Shown here piece by piece: positions 1 to 7,163 of a stretch of 17,068 nt of DNA (positions are counted from its first letter, which is position 1; every line of letters begins with the position of its first letter). A program made the translations under genes and the position numbers. Source of the stretch: JBEKIK01 sp050013075 (GTDB lineage Bacteria > Planctomycetota > Planctomycetia > Pirellulales > Thermoguttaceae). Under the pieces are notes generated by a model. It was given only the letters and a program-made list of their open reading frames with translations. It searched no databases and had not been told where the DNA came from. The DNA is taken from contig JBEKFZ010000091.1 of the NCBI GenBank assembly GCA_050013075.1, positions 1-17,068 of the forward strand, given 5' to 3'.

Positions 1-1569
<1,569 letters not shown>

Positions 1570-1597
1570 TTTGATACTCCTCAAGTGAGTACAGGGC

Positions 1598-1626
1598 AGT
1601 ATACGCTATTTAAGTTGAATTAATAA
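1598..1626 (-). promoter_or_regulatory. Candidate rpoD promoter
   Basis: On the minus strand a TATACT -10-like hexamer (1603-1598) lies about 30 bases upstream of the rpoD TTG start. The hexamer 17 bases upstream (TTATTA) matches the -35 consensus only weakly. The spacing would give a leader of roughly 20-25 bases holding the GAGGAG ribosome site. Seen: the hexamer. Inferred: promoter activity. Confidence 0.35.
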
Positions 1627-1970
1627 TCTATTATTCCACACACGATTGCCATAAGCCACGAAAATTCTACCATCCAATTCCCCACGCCGCGGACAGAACC
1701 TGCCATTTGGCAAAGGATTCGGCCTGCGGAAGGAATTAGCCGACTAAAAAGAAACCCTAAACGCTCCAAAATCCCCATGCGCAATGCATGACCAATCACT
1801 TTTGCTTTTTCCTAAGGTCAACCAATTCCATCCCCGATACATGGACGATAAAGTCGCCGCGGAACAAACAAGGACGTGGCGCGTAGACAGGGCATCAAGT
1901 CACAGAGAATAATTTAGTGTCGCCGAAATAAATTCGACAAACACCTCCCTGGCGCCCGCAGGCATTAGAT

Positions 1971-2177
1971 GCGCAGACTGTCACTGTAAAACTGTGCAAC
2001 CTAATTCTAATCGCTCACAAAACATTGTCTAGGGGTTATTTACGATTTTCCAATGTTTTTTTTCATGTATACAGCTCACTGAACAACCGTTGTCAGCTTG
2101 TTGTTAAAATAGATAATTTAGGTGATATGGAGAAGTGTAAATCCCAGAGCTTTATATTCAACTGACACAGTCTGCGC
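1971..2177. repeat. AT-rich 207-bp segment bounded by 11-bp inverted repeats (MITE-like?)
   Basis: The ends are a perfect 11-bp inverted repeat, GCGCAGACTGT / ACAGTCTGCGC, and the similarity continues imperfectly inward. The interior has no ORF and is AT-rich. I see no clear target-site duplication outside the arms (TAGAT on the left, CTCGT on the right). It could be a decayed miniature element, a structured untranslated RNA or chance. Confidence 0.3.
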
Positions 2178-2228
2178 CTCGTTTCGCCCAATCCCCTGAC
2201 TTGTATTTATCCAAAGGCGAACATTACC

Positions 2229-2960
2229 TTAGTCGGAAGGATAGGGCGGTGCTTCGCCGGTTAGTTGGCTCAGGGCGTTGCGGGCTGCGCGCTGCTCGGC
2301 TTCTTTTTTGTTTCGGCCCCAGGCAGGCTGGTATCGGGCGTTGCCCACCTGGGCGGCGATCTTGAAGCACTTGCTGTGGTCCGGACCTTTCTCATCGAGG
2401 AGTTGATAGGTAGGCGTGGTCCCGTATTCGCGTTGGGCCGTTTGCTGTAGGAGCGATTTGTAGTTGTAACCCGATTCGCCGCCGGCAGCCAGTTCGATCT
2501 CGGACCCGACATTTTCGACGATGAAGGCCCTTGCCGCTTCCAGGCTTCCATCCAGGTATATTGCCGCTATTAACGATTCAAAAACATTGGCCAAAAGCGA
2601 GGGTGGAACGGAAGGATGGGTGGTCATTCCCTTGCCCAGGATCAGGAATTCTTGCATGCCCAGCATTTGGCTGATCTTGGTGCATGTCTGTCGGCTAACT
2701 ACAATCGACTTGATTTTTGTTAAATCTCCCTCTAAATAGTCGGGATATTGGCGGTAAAGCATTTCGCATACCACCGCGCCTAGAATGGCATCGCCAAGGA
2801 ATTCCAGCCGTTCGTTCGAGGCCAGACGGTGTTCCGCGCCCGAGGCATGGGTAAGCGCGGCCAAGAGCAGGTTTTTGTCGTTAAACTTATAACCGATGCG
2901 CCCTTCCAGCTTTTCCAGGACGGCGGTAACTTGGGGATCTAGTCCAGATGTATATTCCAT
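2229..2960 (-). CDS. rnc: Ribonuclease III
   Basis: Endoribonuclease that cleaves double-stranded RNA, including rRNA precursors and mRNA duplexes. From the ATG at 2960 it is 243 residues, a normal family length. The catalytic domain holds the signature NERLEFLGDAI (residues 49-59). The double-stranded RNA-binding domain starts near YNYKSLLQQ (about 165) and includes KKEAEQRAARNAL near the end. The Glu and Asp of the signature align with E. coli E38 and D45. The second metal-site motif reads LLANVFESLIAAIYLD, so Asn125 stands where E. coli has Asp114, while Glu128 matches E117. An in-frame TTG at 2999 would add 13 residues. I prefer the ATG because it gives the usual N-terminal length, but neither start has a strong Shine-Dalgarno site. 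Stop TAA at 2229-2231. Confidence 0.95.
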   Translation of the reverse strand: MEYTSGLDPQVTAVLEKLEGRIGYKFNDKNLLLAALTHASGAEHRLASNERLEFLGDAILGAVVCEMLYRQYPDYLEGDLTKIKSIVVSRQTCTKISQMLGMQEFLILGKGMTTHPSVPPSLLANVFESLIAAIYLDGSLEAARAFIVENVGSEIELAAGGESGYNYKSLLQQTAQREYGTTPTYQLLDEKGPDHSKCFKIAAQVGNARYQPAWGRNKKEAEQRAARNALSQLTGEAPPYPSD

Positions 2961-3018
2961 ACAAAACAATCCGCTTTCAAACCCAGTAAAAAATGGCAAT
3001 TATCGTCTCTCTATAGTA

Positions 3019-3048
3019 ACCTTAATGCCCAAATGGGGTATTTGTCAA
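3019..3048 (-). promoter_or_regulatory. Candidate rnc promoter
   Basis: On the minus strand a consensus TTGACA (3048-3043) is followed after 18 bases by TAAGGT (3024-3019), which keeps the conserved first TA and last T of a -10 element. Initiation near 3012 would give a leader of about 50 bases to the ATG at 2960. The -35 is exact; the -10 is weak. Confidence 0.35.
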
Positions 3049-3100
3049 TCCACTTATGACATATTGGGCGATGCGACCGGGCGATAGTCCTTAATTCTAC

Positions 3101-3129
3101 TTGTCGGCGGTGTATTGGAGGTAAATAAT
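3101..3129 (+). promoter_or_regulatory. Candidate promoter for the HtrA-type protease
   Basis: TTGTCG (3101-3106) and AATAAT (3124-3129) are separated by 17 bases, matching 4/6 and 5/6 of the sigma-70 consensus. Initiation near 3136 would give a leader of about 100 bases that includes the palindrome at 3185-3204. It is divergent from the rnc promoter candidate. Activity is inferred. Confidence 0.4.
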
Positions 3130-3184
3130 TTTAACGTTAGTGAAATGGCCTAAATGATCACAAAACATATTTTGATTTCAGGAG

Positions 3185-3204
3185 GCCGGACATTCCTGTC
3201 CGGC
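3185..3204. repeat. Palindromic repeat in the protease 5' leader
   Basis: GCCGGACATTCCTGTCCGGC forms an 8-bp perfect stem with a 4-base loop. It lies 29 bases upstream of the protease ATG, just before the AGGAG ribosome site. It resembles the GCCGGACC palindromes at 5316 and 7096 but is shorter. No T-run follows, so it is not a typical terminator. Confidence 0.6.
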
Positions 3205-3233
3205 TTCAGGGTTTAAGGTTCAGGAGTAAGAGT

Positions 3234-4442
3234 ATGTCGCTAAATATCCTGTGTCGGCAACGCCGTTGGTTTATTGGATTGTCATTTATCGCGGCTTTTG
3301 CCGCGGCAACCGCCTGGGGGTACCAATCGGCGCGTGCGGAAGAAGATGATGGTGCGGCCCAGGGAAAAAGCCTTTCCAGGGCGTTTCGGGCCGCCGCGCA
3401 TAAGGTCATCCCCACGGTCGTCAAAATTAAAAACATCACCAAGGCCAAACGCGTAGAGGGGTTAACGGGCAAAACGCAGGGGGAAAATCCATTTCAAGGG
3501 ACTCCATTTGAAGATTTTTTTGACGGCGAAGATTTTCCGCCCGGTCTGCGATTTCACGGAGTGATTCCCCCGCGCATGGGCGTGGGTTCGGGCGTGATTA
3601 TCGACCCCAAGGGAATCATCCTCACCAACAACCACGTAGTGGAAGGCGCGGACGAGGTGTTGGTCGAACTGGTCGATGGCCGGCAACTGAAAGCCACGGA
3701 CATTAAAACCGACGAACAATCCGACCTGGCCGTGATGCGCGTCAAAACCAACGGATTTCTGCCCGCCGCCACTCTGGGCGATTCTGACACGCTGGATATT
3801 GGCGATTGGGTGATTGCCGTCGGTTGTCCGTTCGAGTTGGATTCGACCGTCAGCGCGGGGATCATTAGCGGTAAAGGACGCGTGCTCTCGGCCGATAGCC
3901 GGGCAAGCTTTTTGCAGACCGATGCCGCCATCAACCCCGGCAATTCCGGCGGACCGCTGGTAAATCTCGACGGCGAGGTCATCGGCATCAATACCGCCAT
4001 CGAATCGAGCACCGGCGCATACGAAGGCATAGGATTCGCCATTCCCAGCAACCTTGTCAAATGGGTCGTTCCGCAGTTGATTAAAAACGGCGCGGTAAAG
4101 CGGGCGTATCTGGGCGTAAAAATCGGCGCGATAAACGGCGAATTGGCCGACCATTTGGGCGTGGCCCCAAACTCCGGCGTGATCGTAAGCGAGGTCCTCG
4201 CCAACAGCCCGGCCGGCGCGGCCGGATTGCAGGCGGGCGATATTATTCTCTCCTTCGCGGAAAAGAAAATCGTCAATCCCCAACAGTTGCAAGAGCTTGT
4301 CGAGCGATCGCCCAGCGGATCCAATCAACAAGTGGAAATCCTGCGAAACGGACAAAAGATGAAACTACAAGTGGAAGTGCAAGCACTGCCCGACAAGCCG
4401 GCGCCCGGGACTGTTCCAACACAGCAGCGCCGCGAAAGATGA
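3234..4442 (+). CDS. HtrA/Deg-family periplasmic serine protease, one PDZ domain
   Basis: Envelope quality-control protease of the trypsin-like HtrA family. The 402-residue product has a membrane or signal segment at about 12-30 with a likely signal-peptidase site after SARA (residue 35). The protease domain follows, with the triad His134 (TNNHVVEGA), Asp164 (QSDLAVMRV) and Ser238 (NPGNSGGPL). A single PDZ domain spans about 286-382 (RAYLGVKIG to QVEVQALP). The tail is short, basic and Pro/Gln-containing. One PDZ fits DegS/DegQ-like architecture better than DegP, which has two. A flexible insertion (about 73-105) precedes the barrel, as in the LA loop of HtrA proteins. Start ATG 3234 is supported by AGGAG at 3222-3226, 7 bases upstream. 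The gene converges on acpS, with only 31 bases between the stops. Whether the product is membrane-anchored or released depends on cleavage of the signal, which sequence alone does not settle. Confidence 0.93.
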   Translation: MSLNILCRQRRWFIGLSFIAAFAAATAWGYQSARAEEDDGAAQGKSLSRAFRAAAHKVIPTVVKIKNITKAKRVEGLTGKTQGENPFQGTPFEDFFDGEDFPPGLRFHGVIPPRMGVGSGVIIDPKGIILTNNHVVEGADEVLVELVDGRQLKATDIKTDEQSDLAVMRVKTNGFLPAATLGDSDTLDIGDWVIAVGCPFELDSTVSAGIISGKGRVLSADSRASFLQTDAAINPGNSGGPLVNLDGEVIGINTAIESSTGAYEGIGFAIPSNLVKWVVPQLIKNGAVKRAYLGVKIGAINGELADHLGVAPNSGVIVSEVLANSPAGAAGLQAGDIILSFAEKKIVNPQQLQELVERSPSGSNQQVEILRNGQKMKLQVEVQALPDKPAPGTVPTQQRRER

Positions 4443-4473
4443 ATCCCCCAGGCAATGAATATCGCATCAATGT

Positions 4474-4869
4474 TTATCTTTCCTTTTTCTCCCCCACCGC
4501 GATGGCCACCGCCGTGGCGTATGTGCGGCAGTGGGAAATGGTGACCAGGATTTCGCGGATGCCGAGTTGTTCGCACACGTCGCCCACGCCGCCGCGCACG
4601 GCGACCACGGGTTTGCCCAGGTGATCGTTGCGGATTTCCATGTCGCGCCAGGAAATTCCCTTTCGCCACCCGGTGCCCAATGCCTTCAGCACGGCTTCCT
4701 TGGCCGCCCAACGGCCGGTGAAATGTTGCGTCGCCTGCTTGCGGCTCTGGCAGTAGCCGATTTCGTCGGGGGTATACACCCGATTGATGAACAATTCGCC
4801 GTGCCGCTCGATCATCCGCGCGATCCGCAGACATTCGGTGATGTCGGTGCCCAGTCCGATTATTTCCAT
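4474..4869 (-). CDS. acpS: Holo-[acyl-carrier-protein] synthase
   Basis: Transfers 4'-phosphopantetheine from CoA to the serine of acyl carrier protein, activating it for fatty-acid synthesis. The 131-residue product has the family length and motifs. The N-terminal GLGTDITE contains the metal-ligand Asp9. GRWAAKEAVLKALGTG (about 52-67) contains Glu58 and the CoA-binding Lys. The C-terminal part contains the VTISHC segment. The ATG at 4869 has no Shine-Dalgarno sequence. The bases just before it are an A-rich repeat of CTGTGAAC/GTAAACTG words, like those before dnaJ. It lies downstream of yidD on the same strand, separated by 128 bases of low-complexity sequence, so it may be cotranscribed with dnaJ-rnpA-yidD or have its own promoter. 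Confidence 0.95.
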   Translation of the reverse strand: MEIIGLGTDITECLRIARMIERHGELFINRVYTPDEIGYCQSRKQATQHFTGRWAAKEAVLKALGTGWRKGISWRDMEIRNDHLGKPVVAVRGGVGDVCEQLGIREILVTISHCRTYATAVAIAVGEKKER

Positions 4870-4873
4870 GATT

Positions 4874-4997
4874 ATCAGTTCACAGTTTACGGTTCACAGC
4901 TTTTTACATCTAACTTAGATCTTTCGGATTTCGTCATTCGTGCTTCGACATTCGTCATTATTATATTCATCCTTCATCCTTCCGCCTTCATCCTTGT
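4874..4997. repeat. Low-complexity word repeats between yidD and acpS
   Basis: Two simple-word arrays sit side by side. At 4874-4903 are repeats of TTCACAGTTTACGGTTCACAG type. At about 4921-4995 are repeats of TTCGTCATTCG and TTCATCCTTCATCC type. The second array runs directly to the yidD stop codon at 4998-5000. A related CAGTTTACAGTT word array lies upstream of dnaJ (6775-6806). They do not encode a recognisable product; short ORFs across them are artefacts of the repeats. Confidence 0.55.
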
Positions 4998-5252
4998 TCA
5001 TGGCGGATCGTATCCGCCGGGATTCCAGGGATGGCAGCGGCAGATGCGCACAATGCCCCGCCAAGTTCCCCGAACCGCGCCGTATTTTCGCACCGCGCCG
5101 ATAAAGTATTTGCTGCAACTAGGCTCAAAACGGCAGTGCCGGCCCAATACGGGACTAAGCGTCCAGCGATAGAGCCAAACTGCTGCAATCAATACCCAGC
5201 CGGGCAATGCAACGATGGCACGGAACAATTTACCCATAACTCCGCTTTTCAT
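4998..5252 (-). CDS. yidD: Membrane protein insertion efficiency factor YidD
   Basis: Small membrane-associated protein thought to assist YidC-dependent membrane protein insertion. The 84-residue product has an N-terminal hydrophobic or amphipathic segment (FRAIVALPGWVLIAAVWLY, residues 10-28). It also has the diagnostic Cys-containing core YRWTLSP...CRFEPSCSKYF (28-50) and the C-terminal CRCHPWNPGGYDPP. Start ATG 5252 has no ribosome site; an in-frame ATG at 5237 (MGKLFRAIVALP) is an alternative. It follows rnpA, the conserved rnpA-yidD order, but the 154-base gap is unusually large and is filled by three different palindromic repeats. Confidence 0.93.
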   Translation of the reverse strand: MKSGVMGKLFRAIVALPGWVLIAAVWLYRWTLSPVLGRHCRFEPSCSKYFIGAVRKYGAVRGTWRGIVRICRCHPWNPGGYDPP

Positions 5253-5272
5253 AATACCATAATATCATAAAG

Positions 5273-5291
5273 CCGCGACCGGCGGTCGCGG
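5273..5291. repeat. Palindromic repeat CCGCGACC-GGC-GGTCGCGG
   Basis: An 8-bp perfect stem with a 3-base loop lies 21 bases upstream of the yidD ATG. As RNA it would form a very stable hairpin in the yidD leader. No T-run is visible on the yidD-coding strand. Confidence 0.6.
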
Positions 5292-5315
5292 TTAAATAGA
5301 GGAAACAAAAACATC

Positions 5316-5377
5316 AGAGCCGGACCGTGTCGGTCCGGTTGAAACGTCAATCCCCCGGGCTGACACGGCCCGGCTCT
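5316..5377. repeat. 62-bp palindromic intergenic element, copy 1 (AGAGCCGGaCCGTGTC family)
   Basis: It begins AGAGCCGGACCGTGTC and ends GACACGGCCCGGCTCT, forming an outer inverted repeat of 16 bp with one mismatch. Inside the left half is an alternative hairpin, CCGGACC-GTGTC-GGTCCGG. A second copy with the same ends and a diverged centre is at 7096-7158. The two copies share their arms almost perfectly, which suggests a mobilised or amplified element rather than a host operator. Confidence 0.75.
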
Positions 5378-5381
5378 ATAA

Positions 5382-5400
5382 GACGGCTTTAAAAGCCGTC
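5382..5400. repeat. Palindromic repeat GACGGCTT-TAA-AAGCCGTC
   Basis: A perfect 8-bp stem with a 3-base loop lies 6 bases from the rnpA stop codon (5407). On the minus strand it would be the first structure after rnpA. It is not followed by a T-run, so terminator function is uncertain. Confidence 0.55.
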
Positions 5401-5406
5401 CTACCA

Positions 5407-5763
5407 TTATGTGAAATTCAATTTTTGGGCGACCTTATTCGCCAATCCGGGCAGCGATTGCAGTAATAATTTCAATTCCGGATCGCCCCCGCACCGAGGG
5501 ATTACCACCAAATCAATCCTTTGCGGAAGTTCCTCGCGGCACAGGCGGAAGGCCTCGCGCAGCAGCCGTTTCCAACGGTTCCGCATTACGGCGTTGCCGA
5601 ATTTCCGCGATACCGAAAGCCCAAGGCGCGGATACGGCAAATCGTTCGGGCAGCCGAATATCAACAGCCGGTCGTTCGAGGCGGTGGCACGGCGTCGGTA
5701 GGCCCGCTGAAAATCCGCATTGCGCCGGATGCGATATTCCGGGTGAAATCGTTGATCTTTCAT
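5407..5763 (-). CDS. rnpA: Ribonuclease P protein component
   Basis: Protein subunit of RNase P, which with the catalytic RNA removes 5' leaders from tRNA precursors. The 118-residue product has the family length. It shows the basic N-terminus (RIRRNADFQRAYRR), the LGLSVSRKFGNAVMRN strand-helix, and the RNA-binding signature RNRWKRLLREAFR (about 61-73). Start ATG 5763 lies only 24 bases after the dnaJ stop codon and has no Shine-Dalgarno site. That spacer consists largely of the GGGGACGGTCCCC palindrome. The common upstream partner rpmH (ribosomal protein L34) is absent here and replaced by dnaJ; yidD follows as usual. Co-transcription with dnaJ is inferred from the spacing. Confidence 0.95.
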   Translation of the reverse strand: MKDQRFHPEYRIRRNADFQRAYRRRATASNDRLLIFGCPNDLPYPRLGLSVSRKFGNAVMRNRWKRLLREAFRLCREELPQRIDLVVIPRCGGDPELKLLLQSLPGLANKVAQKLNFT

Positions 5764-5775
5764 ATTCGGTTATTT

Positions 5776-5788
5776 GGGGACCGTCCCC
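5776..5788. repeat. Palindrome GGGGACCGTCCCC at the dnaJ stop codon
   Basis: This 13-base palindrome is followed by TA. On the dnaJ strand it reads TA + GGGGACGGTCCCC, so the first G of the repeat completes the TAG stop codon (5790-5788). Its GGGGAC...GTCCCC arms recall the larger GGGGACAGGACCC palindromes inside the U32 gene. Confidence 0.6.
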
Positions 5789-6768
5789 TACCAGTGCAAA
5801 TCTTTCCGCGGCTGCTGGGAATAATGCCCGTCGATTTCCCCGAGTGCATCACGGTCGGCCGCAGTGAGTTTCTTGGGCAGGACGATCTGAATTTCGGCCA
5901 GCAGATCGCCGGGTGCGCCATTCTTTGGCGTCACACCGTAGCCTTTAACGCGGAGTTTTGCGCCGCTGGAGGTATTTGGCGGCATATTGACGCTTACCGT
6001 GCCGCGGGGCGTGGGGACCTCGATTTTCGCGCCCGCCGCCGCCTCGGCCAGGGTAACCGGCACTTTAACGATCAGGTTGTTTCCGCGGCGTTGAAAAAAC
6101 GGATGCGGGGCCACGCGCACGGTAATTAGGATATCGCCCGGCGTCCCGCCGCGCGGGGCGGTCTCGCCCTGGCCGCGAATGCGGATTTTTTTGCCTTCTT
6201 CAATGCCCGGGGGAATTTTCACGGCTATGGTGTCGGTCTTTCCCGACTGGCGGCGCACCGTAAGTTGCACCTCGCCGCCGCCGATGGCCGTGGCAAAAGG
6301 GACTTGAACTTCGCTCGTGATATCGGCCCCGCGTCTGGCGCCGGCCGTGGTTTTTCCGGCCCGGGGTCCACCGGCGCGGCGGAACTGTCCAAAAAGGTCG
6401 CCCAATCCGCCCGGGGCTTCGCCGCCGAACCGTTCGCCGACAAATTGACTGAAATCGAATTCTTCGGGATTGACGCCCGCTGTGCCGAATCCACCGCCCG
6501 GACTGCCTCCCCAAGTGTATGTATATTGCGGTCCGCCGGCCCCGCGAGTTTCAAACGAACTGCCGTAGCGGTCGTACATCTCCCGCTTTTCCTGGTTGCC
6601 CAGCACGTCGAAAGCCGCCTGGATTTGCTGGAATTTCTTTTTTGCAGTTTTATCGTCGGGATTTTTGTCGGGGTGGTATTTTTTGGCCAACTCGTAATAG
6701 GCCTTTTGGATCTGGGCCTGCGAGGCTTCGCGCGGAACGCCCAATGTTTTGTAATAATCCTCGGCCAT
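5788..6768 (-). CDS. DnaJ/CbpA-type Hsp40 co-chaperone without zinc finger
   Basis: Stimulates the ATPase of an Hsp70 (DnaK) partner and presents substrates. The 326-residue product has a J domain at about 4-70 with the invariant HPD at 32-34 (KKYHPDKNPDD). A Gly/Phe-rich linker (about 75-135) and two C-terminal beta-sandwich substrate domains (about 150-300; VKIPPGIEEGKKIRIRGQG) follow. The CxxCxGxG zinc-finger repeats of full DnaJ are absent, so this is a class B/CbpA-like protein. Start ATG 6768 matches the J-domain start (MAEDYYKTLGV) but lacks a Shine-Dalgarno sequence. The leader is a run of CTGTAAACTGAAAACT words. It is the first gene of a likely dnaJ-rnpA-yidD(-acpS) transcript. No dnaK or grpE is nearby. 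Confidence 0.93.
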   Translation of the reverse strand: MAEDYYKTLGVPREASQAQIQKAYYELAKKYHPDKNPDDKTAKKKFQQIQAAFDVLGNQEKREMYDRYGSSFETRGAGGPQYTYTWGGSPGGGFGTAGVNPEEFDFSQFVGERFGGEAPGGLGDLFGQFRRAGGPRAGKTTAGARRGADITSEVQVPFATAIGGGEVQLTVRRQSGKTDTIAVKIPPGIEEGKKIRIRGQGETAPRGGTPGDILITVRVAPHPFFQRRGNNLIVKVPVTLAEAAAGAKIEVPTPRGTVSVNMPPNTSSGAKLRVKGYGVTPKNGAPGDLLAEIQIVLPKKLTAADRDALGEIDGHYSQQPRKDLHW

Positions 6769-6807
6769 ATTAGTTTTCAGTCGCTAGTTTTCAGTTTACA
6801 GTTCTTC

Positions 6808-6836
6808 ATTCTGTAGTCAGACAGGGACTCTAACAA
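6808..6836 (-). promoter_or_regulatory. Candidate dnaJ-operon promoter
   Basis: On the minus strand TTGTTA (6836-6831) and CAGAAT (6813-6808) are spaced by 17 bases, each matching 4/6 of the consensus. The predicted start near 6801 would make the leader almost exactly the word array before the dnaJ ATG. The -35 lies within the left arm of the 6828-6915 inverted repeat. Confidence 0.35.
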
Positions 6837-6915
6837 TACTCCCCTCGCCGGGCACCGACCGAAGGTTGGTCGCGGGAGAGGGGTCGGGGGTGAGGGTGGC
6901 TGGGTATTGTTAGAG
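6828..6915. repeat. Composite palindrome: inverted copy of the CCCTCTCCCGACC element inside 12-bp inverted arms
   Basis: The outer arms CTCTAACAATAC (6828-6839) and GTATTGTTAGAG (6904-6915) are perfect inverted repeats. Between them lies a relative of the element found in frame at 7848-7901 and 10612-10665. Its central CACCGACCGAAGGTTGGTCG part is reverse-complemented compared with those copies, while the distal GAGAGGGG...GGTGAGGGT tail keeps the same orientation. Confidence 0.65.
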
Positions 6916-7095
6916 ATCCTTATCCTCTTATTGTAGGGTTACAGTGATTTATTCATCAAGCCATGCAAGATCGCCTGGCCTCCACCCCGCCGTGGGGGAT
7001 AATGCGGCGTGCTAAAGTTGTCATATATCGAGCCTAACGTTGTGTGGAACTTCAGCCGAGAGCAGCGCCAGACTAAATCTGAACCATAATAAAGC

Positions 7096-7158
7096 AGAGC
7101 CGGACCGTGTCGGTCCGGCTGATCCGTCAATCTTCCACGCCTGACACGGCCCGGCTCT
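7096..7158. repeat. 63-bp palindromic element, copy 2 (AGAGCCGGaCCGTGTC family)
   Basis: Same arms as 5316-5377 (AGAGCCGGACCGTGTC / GACACGGCCCGGCTCT) with a diverged middle. It ends 5 bases before the ATG at 7164, and its last T forms the in-frame TAA stop (7158-7160) just upstream of that start. It therefore occupies the position where a ribosome site would be. Confidence 0.75.
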
Positions 7159-7163
7159 AAACT

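Larger units (their letters stand above)
1570..2228. other. Intergenic region, rnc to rpoD, no gene recognised
   Basis: About 660 bases separate the rnc stop from the rpoD start. I found no convincing ORF, tRNA, SRP RNA, tmRNA or RNase P RNA motif. The part from about 1971 to 2177 is clearly AT-richer than the flanking genes. It is bounded by an inverted repeat: GCGCAGACTGT at 1971-1981 and ACAGTCTGCGC at 2167-2177. The right part could hold the 3' end of the rnc transcript, but no classical hairpin plus T-run terminator is visible. Confidence 0.5.
6769..7163. other. Divergent intergenic region with repeats, no gene seen
   Basis: About 395 bases separate the divergent dnaJ-type and CehA-like genes. 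They contain the CAGTTTACAGTT-type word array (6775-6806), a composite palindrome (6828-6915), about 180 bases without recognisable features (6916-7095), and copy 2 of the 62-bp family (7096-7158). No ORF or RNA gene could be supported. Confidence 0.5.

Noticed and set aside
3462..4355. 297-residue open frame antisense to the HtrA-type protease
   Set aside because: It is a shadow of a strongly supported gene in a GC-rich sequence, with no recognisable domain and no ribosome site.
4870..4997. CRISPR array in the word repeats before acpS
   Set aside because: Units are short, irregular and contiguous, with no unique spacers of constant length and no cas genes.
4915..5118. 67-residue minus-strand frame over yidD and the repeat words
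   Set aside because: It is a different frame from yidD and its C-terminal Asn/Asp/Glu-rich part is just translated TTCGTCATT-type repeats.
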